From contig CAVOGA010000002.1 of assembly GCA_963695135.1 (NCBI GenBank), positions 372,001 to 436,000 on the forward strand: DNA of 64,000 nucleotides, given 5' to 3'. The notes under the pieces were generated by a model. The model ran no database searches, had not been told where the DNA came from, and saw only the letters and a program-made list of their open reading frames with translations. The position numbers and the translations under genes were made by a program. Below are positions 8,985-18,521 of the stretch, piece by piece. Position 1 is the first letter of the stretch. Each line of letters begins with the position of its first letter. Source of the DNA: Marinihelvus sp963695135 (GTDB lineage Bacteria; Pseudomonadota; Gammaproteobacteria; Xanthomonadales; SZUA-36).

Positions 8985-9476
8985 ATGGATAGATCCCTGA
9001 TGCAGCAGGAACTGGCACAACTCGGAAACGGCGCCCATGCCCTGGCCATGCGTTTGCTGGGCAGCAGCGCCGATGCCGCCGATGCAGTGCATGACGCTTT
9101 TGCCACGGCGCTGCGCAAACCGGATGCCTATGATCCGGCCAGGGGCAGCCTCAGGGCCTGGTTCCTGGGCATCGTGCGTTACCGCTGTCTCGACATGCTG
9201 CGCGAGCGGCGTGTTACCGAGGACGATGTTGACAGCCTCCATGGAGACGACCCGGGACCCGTGGCCTTTGCACAGCAGGTCGAGGGCGAAACAAGACTGC
9301 ACCGCGCCCTGAACCGGCTGCGCACGGAGCAGCAGGAAATCATCATTCTGCGCGATTTCATGGATCTGAGTTACACGGAAATCGCGCAAACGCTGGAGCT
9401 TCCGGCGGGCACCGTCATGTCGCGCATCCACCGCGCGCGACTGGCGCTGAAAGAGGCATTTGAGCGCAATGAATAA
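8985..9476 (+). CDS. ECF-family RNA polymerase sigma factor
   Basis: This 163-aa sigma-70-family factor has only regions 2 and 4. Region 2 spans about residues 14-80 ('AMRLLGSSADAADAVHDAF', then 'GSLRAWFLGIVRYRCLDMLRERR'). Region 4 spans about 108-160 ('LNRLRTEQQEIIILRDFMDLSYTEIAQ' and the helix-turn-helix 'LELPAGTVMSRIHRARLALKEAF'). An alternative start at 9000 would remove five residues. The stop overlaps the start of the zinc anti-sigma gene, so the pair is translationally coupled. A GGAATA-N16-CGTATAA element directly upstream suggests autoregulation. The inducing signal is unknown. Confidence 0.93.
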   Translation: MDRSLMQQELAQLGNGAHALAMRLLGSSADAADAVHDAFATALRKPDAYDPARGSLRAWFLGIVRYRCLDMLRERRVTEDDVDSLHGDDPGPVAFAQQVEGETRLHRALNRLRTEQQEIIILRDFMDLSYTEIAQTLELPAGTVMSRIHRARLALKEAFERNE

Positions 9477-9951
9477 GGACCAGGAACACAACGCAAGCGC
9501 TGCGCAGAGCGACCCGATGGCGGAGCGTCACGTGGGTGAGCAGCTGTCAGGCTACATCGACGGCGAGCTGACCCAGCAGCAGCGACAGCAGGTGGAGCGT
9601 CATTGCGCCGTCTGCGCGCAATGTCATGCCGACCTGCAGGCCCTTCGCGACTTGCGGGAGCGTATCGCCGGGGCTGCGCTGAGCCCGATCGGCACAGACC
9701 AATGGAGGGAAAATATGTCAGATTCATCGGTAGAGACCAGCCGGGCCCTGGGCTGGATATTGTTTATTGTGGGCGCGCTGGCCATCGGCGTCGTGCTGGT
9801 GTTTGGCTTCCTGATGGATGACGGGGTGTCCCTGGGGATGAAGGCTATCCTGATTGCCGTCTACGGCGGACTGGCAGCGCTGCTGTACTCGGTCCTCCGG
9901 CAGCGGCTGATTGAGCGTAAAACGGACAAATACAAAGACGTGGAGATCTGA
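9469..9951 (+). CDS. Membrane anti-sigma factor with zinc-binding (ZAS) motif
   Basis: The protein is 160 aa from the ATG at 9469, which overlaps the sigma stop (ATGAATAA); an in-frame TTG lies 9 bp earlier. The N-terminal cytoplasmic domain carries a zinc anti-sigma motif, His-x3-Cys-x2-Cys, in 'ERHCAVCAQCHADL', preceded by 'LSGYIDGELTQQQ'. Two transmembrane segments follow (about 'ALGWILFIVGALAIGVVLVF' and 'MKAILIAVYGGLAALLYSVL'). This is the standard plan of an anti-sigma that holds the adjacent ECF sigma at the membrane and releases it on redox or envelope stress. The short periplasmic loop leaves little room for a large sensor domain. Confidence 0.85.
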   Translation: MNKDQEHNASAAQSDPMAERHVGEQLSGYIDGELTQQQRQQVERHCAVCAQCHADLQALRDLRERIAGAALSPIGTDQWRENMSDSSVETSRALGWILFIVGALAIGVVLVFGFLMDDGVSLGMKAILIAVYGGLAALLYSVLRQRLIERKTDKYKDVEI

Positions 9952-9953
9952 TC

Positions 9954-10280
9954 ATGATGATTGTGACGAGTGAAACGGTGGCGGGCTACCGCATCACGAA
10001 AACCCTCGGGCTGGTGCGCGGCAACACGGTACGCGCCCGGCACATTGGCAAAGACATCCTGGCCGGCCTGCGCGGCATTGTGGGCGGCGAAATCCATGAG
10101 TATGCCAAGCTCATCGCCGAGAGCCGCGAGCAGGCCCTGGACCGCATGGCGGCCGAGGCCCGGTTACTGGGCGCCAATGCGGTGATTGCCACACGCCTGA
10201 CGACCTCGGTGATTGCCGGCGGTGCCGCGGAACTGCTGGCCGTCGGCACCGCCGTGTGGATTGAAGCCGAAAGCGCCTAG
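9954..10280 (+). CDS. YbjQ/UPF0145 family protein (putative heavy-metal-binding domain)
   Basis: This 108-aa cytoplasmic protein has clear YbjQ-family features. The opening 'VTSETVAGYRITKTLGLVRGNTVRARHIGKD' is the family signature. The helix 'EYAKLIAESREQALDRMAAEARLLGANAVIATRLTTS' and a final strand 'GTAVWIEAE' follow. YbjQ proteins are small and thought to form pentameric rings; they are annotated as metal-binding but biochemically undefined. It starts 2 bp after the anti-sigma stop, so it is the third gene of the ECF operon and a likely target or accessory of that response. Its last 4 bp overlap the 3' end of the small gene on the other strand. Confidence 0.88.
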   Translation: MMIVTSETVAGYRITKTLGLVRGNTVRARHIGKDILAGLRGIVGGEIHEYAKLIAESREQALDRMAAEARLLGANAVIATRLTTSVIAGGAAELLAVGTAVWIEAESA

Positions 10281-10495
10281 GGTTCTGAGCGGCACAGGGG
10301 GTCGTACTGACCAATTTCCATCTCCAGAACCGGGAATAGCCGCATCCCGATGTACCGATAGACCGTGCGAATGGTGACCAGGTAGCCTCCCTGGCAGGTT
10401 TGTATGTACCTGGCTTGCGCGGGGGTGGCCGCCATCAGGCTGGTGCTGAGCACCGCGCCCAGCAGGGCGGCTTTAAAGAAATGTGAATATGACAT
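10277..10495 (-). CDS. Small secreted protein (72 aa), function unknown
   Basis: A strong ribosome-binding site (aggagga) precedes the ATG at 10495. The 72-aa product has a signal peptide over residues 1-28 (ending 'MAATPAQA'). The mature part of about 43 residues has just two Cys ('TCQGG' and 'PLCRS'), suited to one disulfide, and an aromatic-rich core 'IRTVYRYIGMRLF'. Upstream in-frame codons exist back to 10804 but would run into the divergent gene and place the signal internally. It overlaps the YbjQ-like gene tail-to-tail by 4 bp. No family is recognised. Confidence 0.6.
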   Translation of the reverse strand: MSYSHFFKAALLGAVLSTSLMAATPAQARYIQTCQGGYLVTIRTVYRYIGMRLFPVLEMEIGQYDPLCRSEP

Positions 10496-10634
10496 GCTGT
10501 TCCTCCTCGGTCGTGTGCAGTTCATTGTGGAAAACCGGGCCGCGGCCGCGTAGGGGGAAAAGGACGCTTCTGGCGAGGACAAAGCGCTGTGATCCGTGTG
10601 GGAAAATGGCCAACCGGGATCGACGGGGCGCATA

Positions 10635-12916
<2,282 letters not shown>

Positions 12917-12943
12917 CATGGCTTCAGACGGGTTGCGGAGTGG

Positions 12944-13795
12944 TCAGCGGCCCCACTGCCAGTAATGCTTTTTTCTCGGCTTGGAGCGATCAAAATTCTT
13001 GTCTGTGAAGTGACTCAGCCGGTTCAGCTCCCCCGCCTCCGGAAACTGGAGTTGCTCCGCAGTCAGACCAATGCGGTTCCCGTGCCAGCCCCGCTGGAAG
13101 TTTTCCGGGGCAAAGGGCCTGCCAACATACTTGTTAATGATGTGCTGCTGTGAAAGACCGATATAGTGGCGCAGGATGAAATTTTCCGGCGCCAGGCGCA
13201 GTCCCCGGCCCTCCAGTTTGTGGCCGCCCGAGGTGAGGTTGCTGAACCCGGCACTGGTCCGCCAGGCGCGCATCAAACGCTGCGGATGGGGTGCGAAAAA
13301 GTAGTAATCGAGCGTGTCCTGACGGAACTCTCGGCCGCGAAGGTTGCCGCCATCATTGGCTTTGCCGACAGGAAGGAATACGAACTCTTCAAAATTGATG
13401 GCGTTGTAGCCCAGCGCATTAACCCGCGTTATGCCCTCGCGAAGCCGTTCACCGGCGACCGGCGACTGCAACCATTCATCAGCATCCAGGTAAATGACCC
13501 AATCGTGCGGTAATTGATTGCTGACGCGCTGCTTGGCGCACATGATGTCGTAGAGATCATAGTTGCCGGTCCAGGCCAACGGTTCAACATGCAGCTCGCC
13601 GCTGTTCATGAAGGACCGGATAATGGAAAGCGACTCATCACTGGATCCGTTATCCAGGATGAAAACCGCAATCCCCTGGTCCAGCAGCCCCGCGAGCAGG
13701 GCTGGCAGATAAGGCGCCTCGTTGCGGATGGCGAGCACGGCGGCGCAGCTGACAAGGCCTGCACCGCGCCCGGCTGTCATCAGGTTCCCGTGCAT
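12944..13795 (-). CDS. Family 2-type glycosyltransferase
   Basis: This 283-aa protein opens with a GT-A fold: 'AAVLAIRNEAPYLPALLAGLLDQG' (nucleotide-sugar-binding start), 'AVFILDNGSSDESLSII', and the metal-binding 'WVIYLDADEWL' (DxD motif). The C-terminal half ('RREF...YYFFAPHPQRLMRAWR', 'SGGHKLEGRGL', 'ILRHYIGLSQQHIINKY') resembles glycosyltransferases with a 'glycosyl transferase 2-like' annotation that add sugars to cell-surface glycans. No signal peptide or membrane segment is seen, so it is cytoplasmic or peripheral. A second start lies at 13780. It follows the beta-barrel protein gene by 21 bp on the same strand and may be co-transcribed. Donor and acceptor are unknown. Confidence 0.8.
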   Translation of the reverse strand: MHGNLMTAGRGAGLVSCAAVLAIRNEAPYLPALLAGLLDQGIAVFILDNGSSDESLSIIRSFMNSGELHVEPLAWTGNYDLYDIMCAKQRVSNQLPHDWVIYLDADEWLQSPVAGERLREGITRVNALGYNAINFEEFVFLPVGKANDGGNLRGREFRQDTLDYYFFAPHPQRLMRAWRTSAGFSNLTSGGHKLEGRGLRLAPENFILRHYIGLSQQHIINKYVGRPFAPENFQRGWHGNRIGLTAEQLQFPEAGELNRLSHFTDKNFDRSKPRKKHYWQWGR

Positions 13796-13816
13796 TGCGC
13801 AGCGCCTGCGCCCGGC

Positions 13817-14659
13817 TTACCAGCTGGCTGTGGCGTAAAGAAACGGTCCTGACCGCTCCAGGTCTGCGCCGCCGTTCCAGGAGCCGGCATCAACATCCAC
13901 GTCAAGATCGAAATAGTTGTAATCCAGTCCCAGGGAAAAGTGCCGGGTTATGGAAAAGTTCACGCCGGCCGCCGCGTTCACCAGGCTTCCGGAATAATCA
14001 CCGACATTGGCGCTTAACCAGTCCACCCGGGCGTGCGCTGCCCAGCGTTTTGACCAGGCGTAGTAGTACCATGCGCCGATGTTCGGCAAGGGTGCCTCTG
14101 CCGAGACGGACTCGCGTCGCTGGCCGGTGGATTCACCGTTCAGGAAAAATTCGCCGTTGGCGAAAGCGCCAATTTCCATGTAGTGAAAACCGAGTCCGGC
14201 GCCGAACTCATGCTTTTCGCCCTCGCTGAACTTGCGGCCGAAGAACACCCGATAAATGTCGTTGAACGTTCCCGCCGTCACGTTGGATCCGGCCTCCAGG
14301 ACATAGTCGCCCCATTCCACGTCCTCATCCAGCACGGCGGTTGAAGACAGTTTCTGGTCAAAGTACTGGAATGATACGGACCACTTCTCGCCAAATCGCC
14401 AGTTAAAGGTTCCTGACAGGCGCGACTGATCGTTGGTCAGTCCGAAACGCTCATCAAAATCGAAATCGCTTCCATCCAGCTCCGTGTTGCCATTGATGGA
14501 GATGGAGCTGTCTACGGCGGCAAAGAATGTGCCCAGGGAGATGCGGAATTTGTCCTCCAGCAGGGAGTTGCGCTCCCAGTCGTCGGCTGATGCGGTATTG
14601 GTGCTAATGCAGATCAATAAAGAGATCAGGAGCAGGCTTCGGAAAAGCAACTGCGACAT
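13817..14659 (-). CDS. Outer-membrane beta-barrel protein, function unknown
   Basis: The protein is 280 aa from the ATG at 14659, with ribosome-binding site acgagga 7 bp upstream; an ATG at 14668 is too close to that site. The signal peptide ends near 'STNTASA'. The mature chain alternates polar and aromatic residues in amphipathic strands ('GTFNWRFGEKWSVSFQYFDQKL', 'FSLGLDYNYFDLDVDVD') and ends 'FLYATASW' with a terminal aromatic residue, the signal for BAM-mediated insertion. The size and strand pattern suggest an 8-14-stranded barrel of the OmpW/OmpA-like porin class, without an OmpA peptidoglycan domain. The glycosyltransferase gene follows directly. Confidence 0.75.
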   Translation of the reverse strand: MSQLLFRSLLLISLLICISTNTASADDWERNSLLEDKFRISLGTFFAAVDSSISINGNTELDGSDFDFDERFGLTNDQSRLSGTFNWRFGEKWSVSFQYFDQKLSSTAVLDEDVEWGDYVLEAGSNVTAGTFNDIYRVFFGRKFSEGEKHEFGAGLGFHYMEIGAFANGEFFLNGESTGQRRESVSAEAPLPNIGAWYYYAWSKRWAAHARVDWLSANVGDYSGSLVNAAAGVNFSITRHFSLGLDYNYFDLDVDVDAGSWNGGADLERSGPFLYATASW

Positions 14660-14717
14660 GGGTAACATCCTCGTTTCAGGTGGACCGTTGACAGGAAAAG
14701 CCCCGACGGTCCGAAAA

Positions 14718-15578
14718 TTAGATTGTAAACCCTCGGTTACTGTCAGTCACAGGAAACCTGAATGACCGGATCTCGGCCTGGAAGAAGGGAAAGTACGCCC
14801 CGGTCCCTATGTGGTTGCCGCCCTTGACCCGGGTCGGCAGACAATAGCCATCGAAGGTCCGGAACGCGGACAGGTATCCGCCAAAAGGCTGTTCCCGAAA
14901 CGCCCTGTCCCGATTGGCGTTGCTCCAGCGCTGGATCAGGACCCGCATGGGCTGGCCGTCCTCCGCAACCGTGATGTCCACCGCCTGCTCCAGGGCGCCG
15001 AAGCTGACAATGGCCCGGGCGGTGGAATCGTCTACCGGTTCCCAGCGCACGTAGTTTCCGGGGAGAAGACTGGCCGGTGCCCAAAAGGTACCTTCAGCGA
15101 CCACCCGCCCGAAGGCGGAACGGTGGTGATCCGCGTTGCCGCCGGCGCGCACGACCGGGATCAGGCCGAACAGCCAGAAGCGCGTCCAGGAGGTGTCCGG
15201 GGTCAGGCCGTCCGAGCCGCTGATCTGTCCGGTCCTGAGTTTCCAGACCAACCCGTAGGGCGGCGCCAGGATCTGCTCGGCCCGCATCGGCCGATAGCCC
15301 GGCTTGTCCTTCGTGCCCAGGCCGATCCGGCCGGACATTTCGAGTTCAACCGCCCGGTAAAGCGGCGCGCCTGCGCTGATGGTGTAGCGAAAATATCGCC
15401 TGGCAGGCCCGGGCAGCTGGTCAACCATGGCCGGGTCAAAGCAGTCCGCACCGTTGCCCGCGAGCCTGATCAGCCCCCGCCAGGCGGCGTCCTCGCGGCG
15501 ACGGTCGGCAAAGCGCAATGCCAGGAGCAGCAGCACACCGGCGCCGGCAAGTAGTGCAGCAATCAGGACGGCGTTCAT
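14718..15578 (-). CDS. Conserved protein with N-terminal membrane anchor (DUF6544-like)
   Basis: The protein is 286 aa from the ATG at 15578, where a clean N-terminal transmembrane helix begins ('AVLIAALLAGAGVLLLLALRF'). The upstream in-frame extension to 15710 lacks coding character. The soluble part contains 'LPGPARRYFRYTISAGAPLYRAVELEMSG', 'ILAPPYGLVWKLRTG' and 'GRVVAEGTFWAPASLLPGN', and ends in 'PTRVKGGNHIGTGAYFPFFQAEI'. This pattern fits proteins annotated DUF6544/DUF6920 in Proteobacteria; the family name is from memory and tentative. No catalytic residues can be assigned. It is divergent from the RidA gene. Confidence 0.7.
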   Translation of the reverse strand: MNAVLIAALLAGAGVLLLLALRFADRRREDAAWRGLIRLAGNGADCFDPAMVDQLPGPARRYFRYTISAGAPLYRAVELEMSGRIGLGTKDKPGYRPMRAEQILAPPYGLVWKLRTGQISGSDGLTPDTSWTRFWLFGLIPVVRAGGNADHHRSAFGRVVAEGTFWAPASLLPGNYVRWEPVDDSTARAIVSFGALEQAVDITVAEDGQPMRVLIQRWSNANRDRAFREQPFGGYLSAFRTFDGYCLPTRVKGGNHIGTGAYFPFFQAEIRSFRFPVTDSNRGFTI

Positions 15579-15704
15579 GGCATCGGTCGGCCCGCGAGAG
15601 GAGAGTATCGTCAAAATTGTAGGACAACATGCCGGCCATGCAGTAATCATCCATCTGCGCGACAATGTTAATCCTTGAAAGACATCCGGCCCAGGGGCAA
15701 ACCC

Positions 15705-16091
15705 ATGCAACGCACGCTCATCAGTTCAGGTTCCACTTTCGAGGAAAACATCGGCTACAGCCGCGCCGTGGTGCAGGGCGACTGGGTGTTTGTTTCCGGA
15801 ACCACCGGGTTTGACTACGCCTCAATGACCATCTCCGACGATGTTCGCGCACAGGCCGACCAGTGCCTCAGGAACATCCAGGCGGCGCTGGAGCAGGCCG
15901 GGGCAGGGCTGGCCGATGTGGTCAGGGTGACCTATGTGCTGCCGGATGCCGCAGATTTTCCCGCCTGCTGGCCGGTTCTTAAACAGTATTTCGGCCAGGT
16001 GCGGCCCGCGGCAATGATGATCTCCGCGGGGCTTGCCGACCCCAGGATGAAAATCGAGATCGAAGTCACGGCGCTCAGGAGTTCAGCGTAA
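15705..16091 (+). CDS. RidA/YjgF-family protein
   Basis: This 128-aa member of the Rid family has 'GYSRAVVQGDWVFVSGTTGFD', 'ADQCLRNIQAALEQAGAGLADVVRVTYVLPD' and the C-terminal 'RPAAMMISAGLADPRMKIEIEVTAL'. Classical RidA deaminates reactive enamine/imine intermediates and carries an active-site Arg in 'RxxxQxxxLPxG/A'. Here the equivalent region is 'PAAMMISAGLADPRMKIEIE', with Arg in 'DPRMKIEIE', as in the Rid4-Rid7 subgroups, so the exact activity is less certain. The ATG at 15705 is preferred over a TTG at 15675 because family similarity starts here. Confidence 0.85.
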   Translation: MQRTLISSGSTFEENIGYSRAVVQGDWVFVSGTTGFDYASMTISDDVRAQADQCLRNIQAALEQAGAGLADVVRVTYVLPDAADFPACWPVLKQYFGQVRPAAMMISAGLADPRMKIEIEVTALRSSA

Positions 16092-16371
16092 CCGGCGAGT
16101 GATCAGCGCAATAAACGGACAGCCAGCGGGCGCAGCAACCGGACCCTGAACAACCGGGGAACCTTGTCATGTAACTTTTGATGCTTGCCGCAAGAGCAGG
16201 ACCTGGGGTGGTTGGGTGGCGGGAGCCATCGAACGTAAAAGCGTGTGTGCCAGCGAACGGTGATGATGCCGGGAGCGGCGTAGCATGCGGGGTGTGTGAA
16301 TAGTTTCGGATCACCGGAAAAGACACACCCCCGGCCCGATGTGTGGCCGGTCCATTAAAGGAACGCCGCTC
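16092..16371. other. Intergenic region, no gene seen
   Basis: There are 280 bp between the RidA stop and the small membrane protein gene. No convincing open frame, tRNA or terminator is present. The 3' end holds a short inverted pair around 'ggcccgatgtgtggcc' (16334-16349) that might form a weak hairpin upstream of the next ribosome-binding site (aaaggaa). Confidence 0.5.
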
Positions 16372-16521
16372 ATGCTGTATACCATTGCTGTCATTCTCCT
16401 GGTTCTCTGGGCCCTTGGTTTGGTCACGTCGGTCACCGCGGGCGGTTTCATACACGCCTTGCTGGTGTTTGCGGTTATTATCGTGGTGTATCAGATCATT
16501 ACCGGCCGCAAGGTCGTCTGA
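16372..16521 (+). CDS. Small hydrophobic protein, lmo0937 family
   Basis: The product is 49 aa and nearly all membrane: two hydrophobic helices ('LYTIAVILLVLWALGLVTS' and 'GGFIHALLVFAVIIVVYQII') separated by 'VTAGG', ending in basic 'TGRKVV'. This is the compact two-helix plan of the lmo0937 family, common in stress-related gene groups and of unknown function. The ribosome-binding site aaagga precedes the ATG at 16372. The ribosome-associated HPF-like gene follows after 31 bp, suggesting a small stress operon. Confidence 0.8.
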   Translation: MLYTIAVILLVLWALGLVTSVTAGGFIHALLVFAVIIVVYQIITGRKVV

Positions 16522-16552
16522 AGGTTTACATCACTACGATAAGAGGCAGCTT

Positions 16553-16867
16553 ATGCAGGTTCAGGTTAATTCCGACCACTCGATTCAACAGGACGCTTCG
16601 CTGGAAGCCTGGGTAAGGGATGTGGTCGAGAGTGCGCTTTCCCATTCCAGCAGTCACATCACCCGCGTCGAGGTTCACCTGCGCGACGAGAACGGTGACA
16701 AGGGTGGTGAACATGACAAGCGTTGCATGATTGAAGCGCGACTCGAGGGGCGCAATCCGGTCGCTGTCACCAATCATGCGGCCACCCTGGACCGCGCTGT
16801 CACTGACGCCGCCGGAAAACTGGGGCGGTTGATTCAACGCACGGTCGGACGGGCCGCAACTTACTAG
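16553..16867 (+). CDS. HPF/RaiA-family ribosome-associated protein
   Basis: This 104-aa short hibernation-factor-like protein has 'QVQVNSDHSIQ', 'HITRVEVHLRDENGDKGGEHDKRCMIEARLEGRNPVAVTNHAATLDRAV' and 'AAGKLGRLIQRTVGR'. These are the beta-alpha-beta-beta-beta-alpha blocks of the HPF/RaiA fold, in a subgroup distinct from the rpoN-linked Hpf. Members bind the small ribosomal subunit or sit in stress-response loci. The ribosome-binding site is aagagg. It is paired with an lmo0937-family gene and convergent with a peroxiredoxin, consistent with a stationary-phase or oxidative-stress context. Confidence 0.88.
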   Translation: MQVQVNSDHSIQQDASLEAWVRDVVESALSHSSSHITRVEVHLRDENGDKGGEHDKRCMIEARLEGRNPVAVTNHAATLDRAVTDAAGKLGRLIQRTVGRAATY

Positions 16868-16904
16868 GTTCGACGGCGTGCTTTGGCCTGTCTGAGCTGC
16901 TGTT

Positions 16905-17537
16905 TTACTGACCCACCTTTGTCAGTCGCAGGTACGGGCGAACCTCCGTCCAGCCCTGCGGGAATTGCTTTTCCGCGTCCGCGTCGCTGATGCTCGGCGG
17001 AATGATGACCTGGTCGCCTTCCTCCCAGTCCGCCGGCGTGGCGACGCTGTGCTTGTCGTCGAACTGGAGCGCATCGATAACCCGCAGAATCTCGTGGAAG
17101 TTGCGCCCGACATTCATCGGGTAGGTCATCATCAGGCGAATCTGCTTGGCCGGATCAATGATGAACACGGAGCGGACGGTGGCGGTGGTGCTCTCACCGG
17201 GATGAATCATGTCGTAAAGCTTTGCCACCTTGCGATGCGTGTCCGCGATGATGGGAAAGTTCACCTGGGTCTGTTGGGTGTCGTTGACGTCTTCAATCCA
17301 TTTGATGTGTTCGGCGACCGAGTCCGTCGATAATCCCAGCGGTTTGGTGTTACGGGCGGCAAATTCCATGGCCAGCTGGGCCGTGCGGCCCATCTCGGTG
17401 GTGCACACGGGGGTGAAGTCAGCAGGGTGACTGAAGAAAAAGCACCAGGAATCGCCGATCCAGTCGTGGAAGTGGATCTCGCCCACGGTCGTTTCGGCCG
17501 TGAAGTCGGGGGCCGTGTCGCCAATATGCAGTGTCAT
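16905..17537 (-). CDS. 1-Cys peroxiredoxin (Prx6 type)
   Basis: The protein is 210 aa from the ATG at 17537, with a strong ribosome-binding site (aaggag) 6 bp upstream. The peroxidatic Cys lies in 'SHPADFTPVCTTEMGR', with the conserved Thr three residues before it and the Arg in 'TATVRSVFIIDP'. The long C-terminal extension ('ALQFDDKHSVATPADWEEGDQVIIPPSISDADAEKQFP') is diagnostic of Prx6/1-Cys peroxiredoxins. These reduce hydrogen peroxide and organic peroxides without a resolving Cys. No OxyR site can be confirmed upstream. Confidence 0.95.
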   Translation of the reverse strand: MTLHIGDTAPDFTAETTVGEIHFHDWIGDSWCFFFSHPADFTPVCTTEMGRTAQLAMEFAARNTKPLGLSTDSVAEHIKWIEDVNDTQQTQVNFPIIADTHRKVAKLYDMIHPGESTTATVRSVFIIDPAKQIRLMMTYPMNVGRNFHEILRVIDALQFDDKHSVATPADWEEGDQVIIPPSISDADAEKQFPQGWTEVRPYLRLTKVGQ

Positions 17538-17937
17538 GACAGTCTCCTTTTTGATGGTTGAGCGCCGGGTGACAGCTGTCCGGAGCGGAAGGTCCGGGTG
17601 GCGTTCGTGGCCTTGTGGCCGGCGCAAGCGCCGACCCGGCATCAAAGCAGGATAACCCTTCGTTGGTTCGCGCTTCTGTTCGGTTTCGCGCATTCGCTGG
17701 ACGATAGCGACGTCTTCTTTGAATGACAGGATGACCAATTAAAGCAGGGTATACGGCGGCAAGAGCGACAGCATTGCACCGATAGGCGCCGCGGGGGTGG
17801 GGTTTTTGGTCTTGGTTTTACCCAGGCGAAAAGCTCAGCCGGGTGATCTTGTCCAATTTGATCGCCAGGCCTGCGATTGGTTACCTGCTTTGCCAGGCAT
17901 AAAAAAAGGCACCCGGTGGGTGGCCTTTTTTATTTTG
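17538..17937. other. Intergenic region upstream of the peroxiredoxin, ending in the left ssrA-type terminator
   Basis: This 400-bp stretch lies between the divergent peroxiredoxin start and the truncated ssrA copy. No gene is supported. It must hold the peroxiredoxin promoter (minus strand), but no clear sigma-70 pair stands out. Confidence 0.5.
17901..17931. terminator. Terminator hairpin of the truncated ssrA copy (left repeat)
   Basis: An A-run, a GC stem around acccggtgggt and a T-run give a two-way terminator. It nearly matches the one at 25909-25939, but one C is missing (ggcaccc instead of ggccaccc), so its stem is imperfect. Confidence 0.75.
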
Positions 17938-18192
17938 TGGTGGAGGCGGCGGGAATCGAACCCGCGTCCGCAAGTGATTCGCCATTGGCTCTACATGCTT
18001 AGCCGACCTATTAATTTAACTGAGGGCTACCCGGTTGGCAGGGAAAACCTCCAGCGAGCCTGGTAAGGTTTTAACAGAGCGGCGCCAGGCGCGCTTTTCT
18101 GCGATCCCATGTTGGTCGACCCCCGGAATCCGGTGCTCATGGGCAAGCTCCGGGCGGAGGGCACTAAGGCAGGTTATTAAGCTGCTAGTGCG
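17938..18192 (-). repeat. Truncated second copy of the ssrA 3' part (255 nt), left direct repeat / putative att site
   Basis: This block matches 25946-26200 base for base as far as I can read. It contains the tmRNA 3' end (CCA end, T-arm, acceptor 3' strand) and most of the pseudoknot region back to the last codons of the tag ('ALAA' plus stop). It diverges exactly at 18193, within the tag reading frame. It therefore lacks the 5' half of the tmRNA: acceptor 5' strand, D-loop region and most of the tag. It cannot make a working tmRNA. Position and orientation fit the displaced 3' end left by an element that integrated into ssrA. Confidence 0.9.
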
Positions 18193-18349
18193 GTCGGCAA
18201 GTTACGTGTCTCATACCTGCAGCCATGACCACCAGGTGGAGTTTCATCTGCCGATGGGCGATGGCTGGGCATTGGTCTGGATTTTGCCGAAGGCCATCAC
18301 TGTTCGGTCGGCGACGGAGCCCGGGTAGCCGCACGGGGTATCAGCCGTT

Positions 18350-18377
18350 TTGCAAGCCGAAAGAATTTATTTATACT
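18350..18377 (+). promoter_or_regulatory. Candidate sigma-70 promoter of the giant secreted protein gene
   Basis: The pair is TTGCAA (18350-18355), a 16-bp spacer and TATACT (18372-18377) in a locally AT-rich patch, about 145 bp before the start codon. The rest of 18193-18521 shows no gene. Confidence 0.55.
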
Positions 18378-18521
18378 TTCCGCGCGCGTTTCATCGTGCA
18401 AACTAAATAACAAATTCGGCAAATTCGTCTGCGCACCGCACGCCGAGAGAACAGAAAGCTGCTGATCCAACTCGTGGGAGGGAGAGCTGGAGAGGGGGGC
18501 TTTGATAAGGGGAGTTTCTTA

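Noticed and set aside
15674..15706. CTTGAAA before the RidA gene as a heat-shock promoter
   Set aside because: The only CCCAT is 20 bp away and overlaps the start codon, outside the allowed RpoH spacing.
17938..18192. A second functional ssrA gene
   Set aside because: The sequence past 18192 has no tmRNA 5' half, no acceptor 5' strand and only the last tag codons, so it is a 3' fragment.
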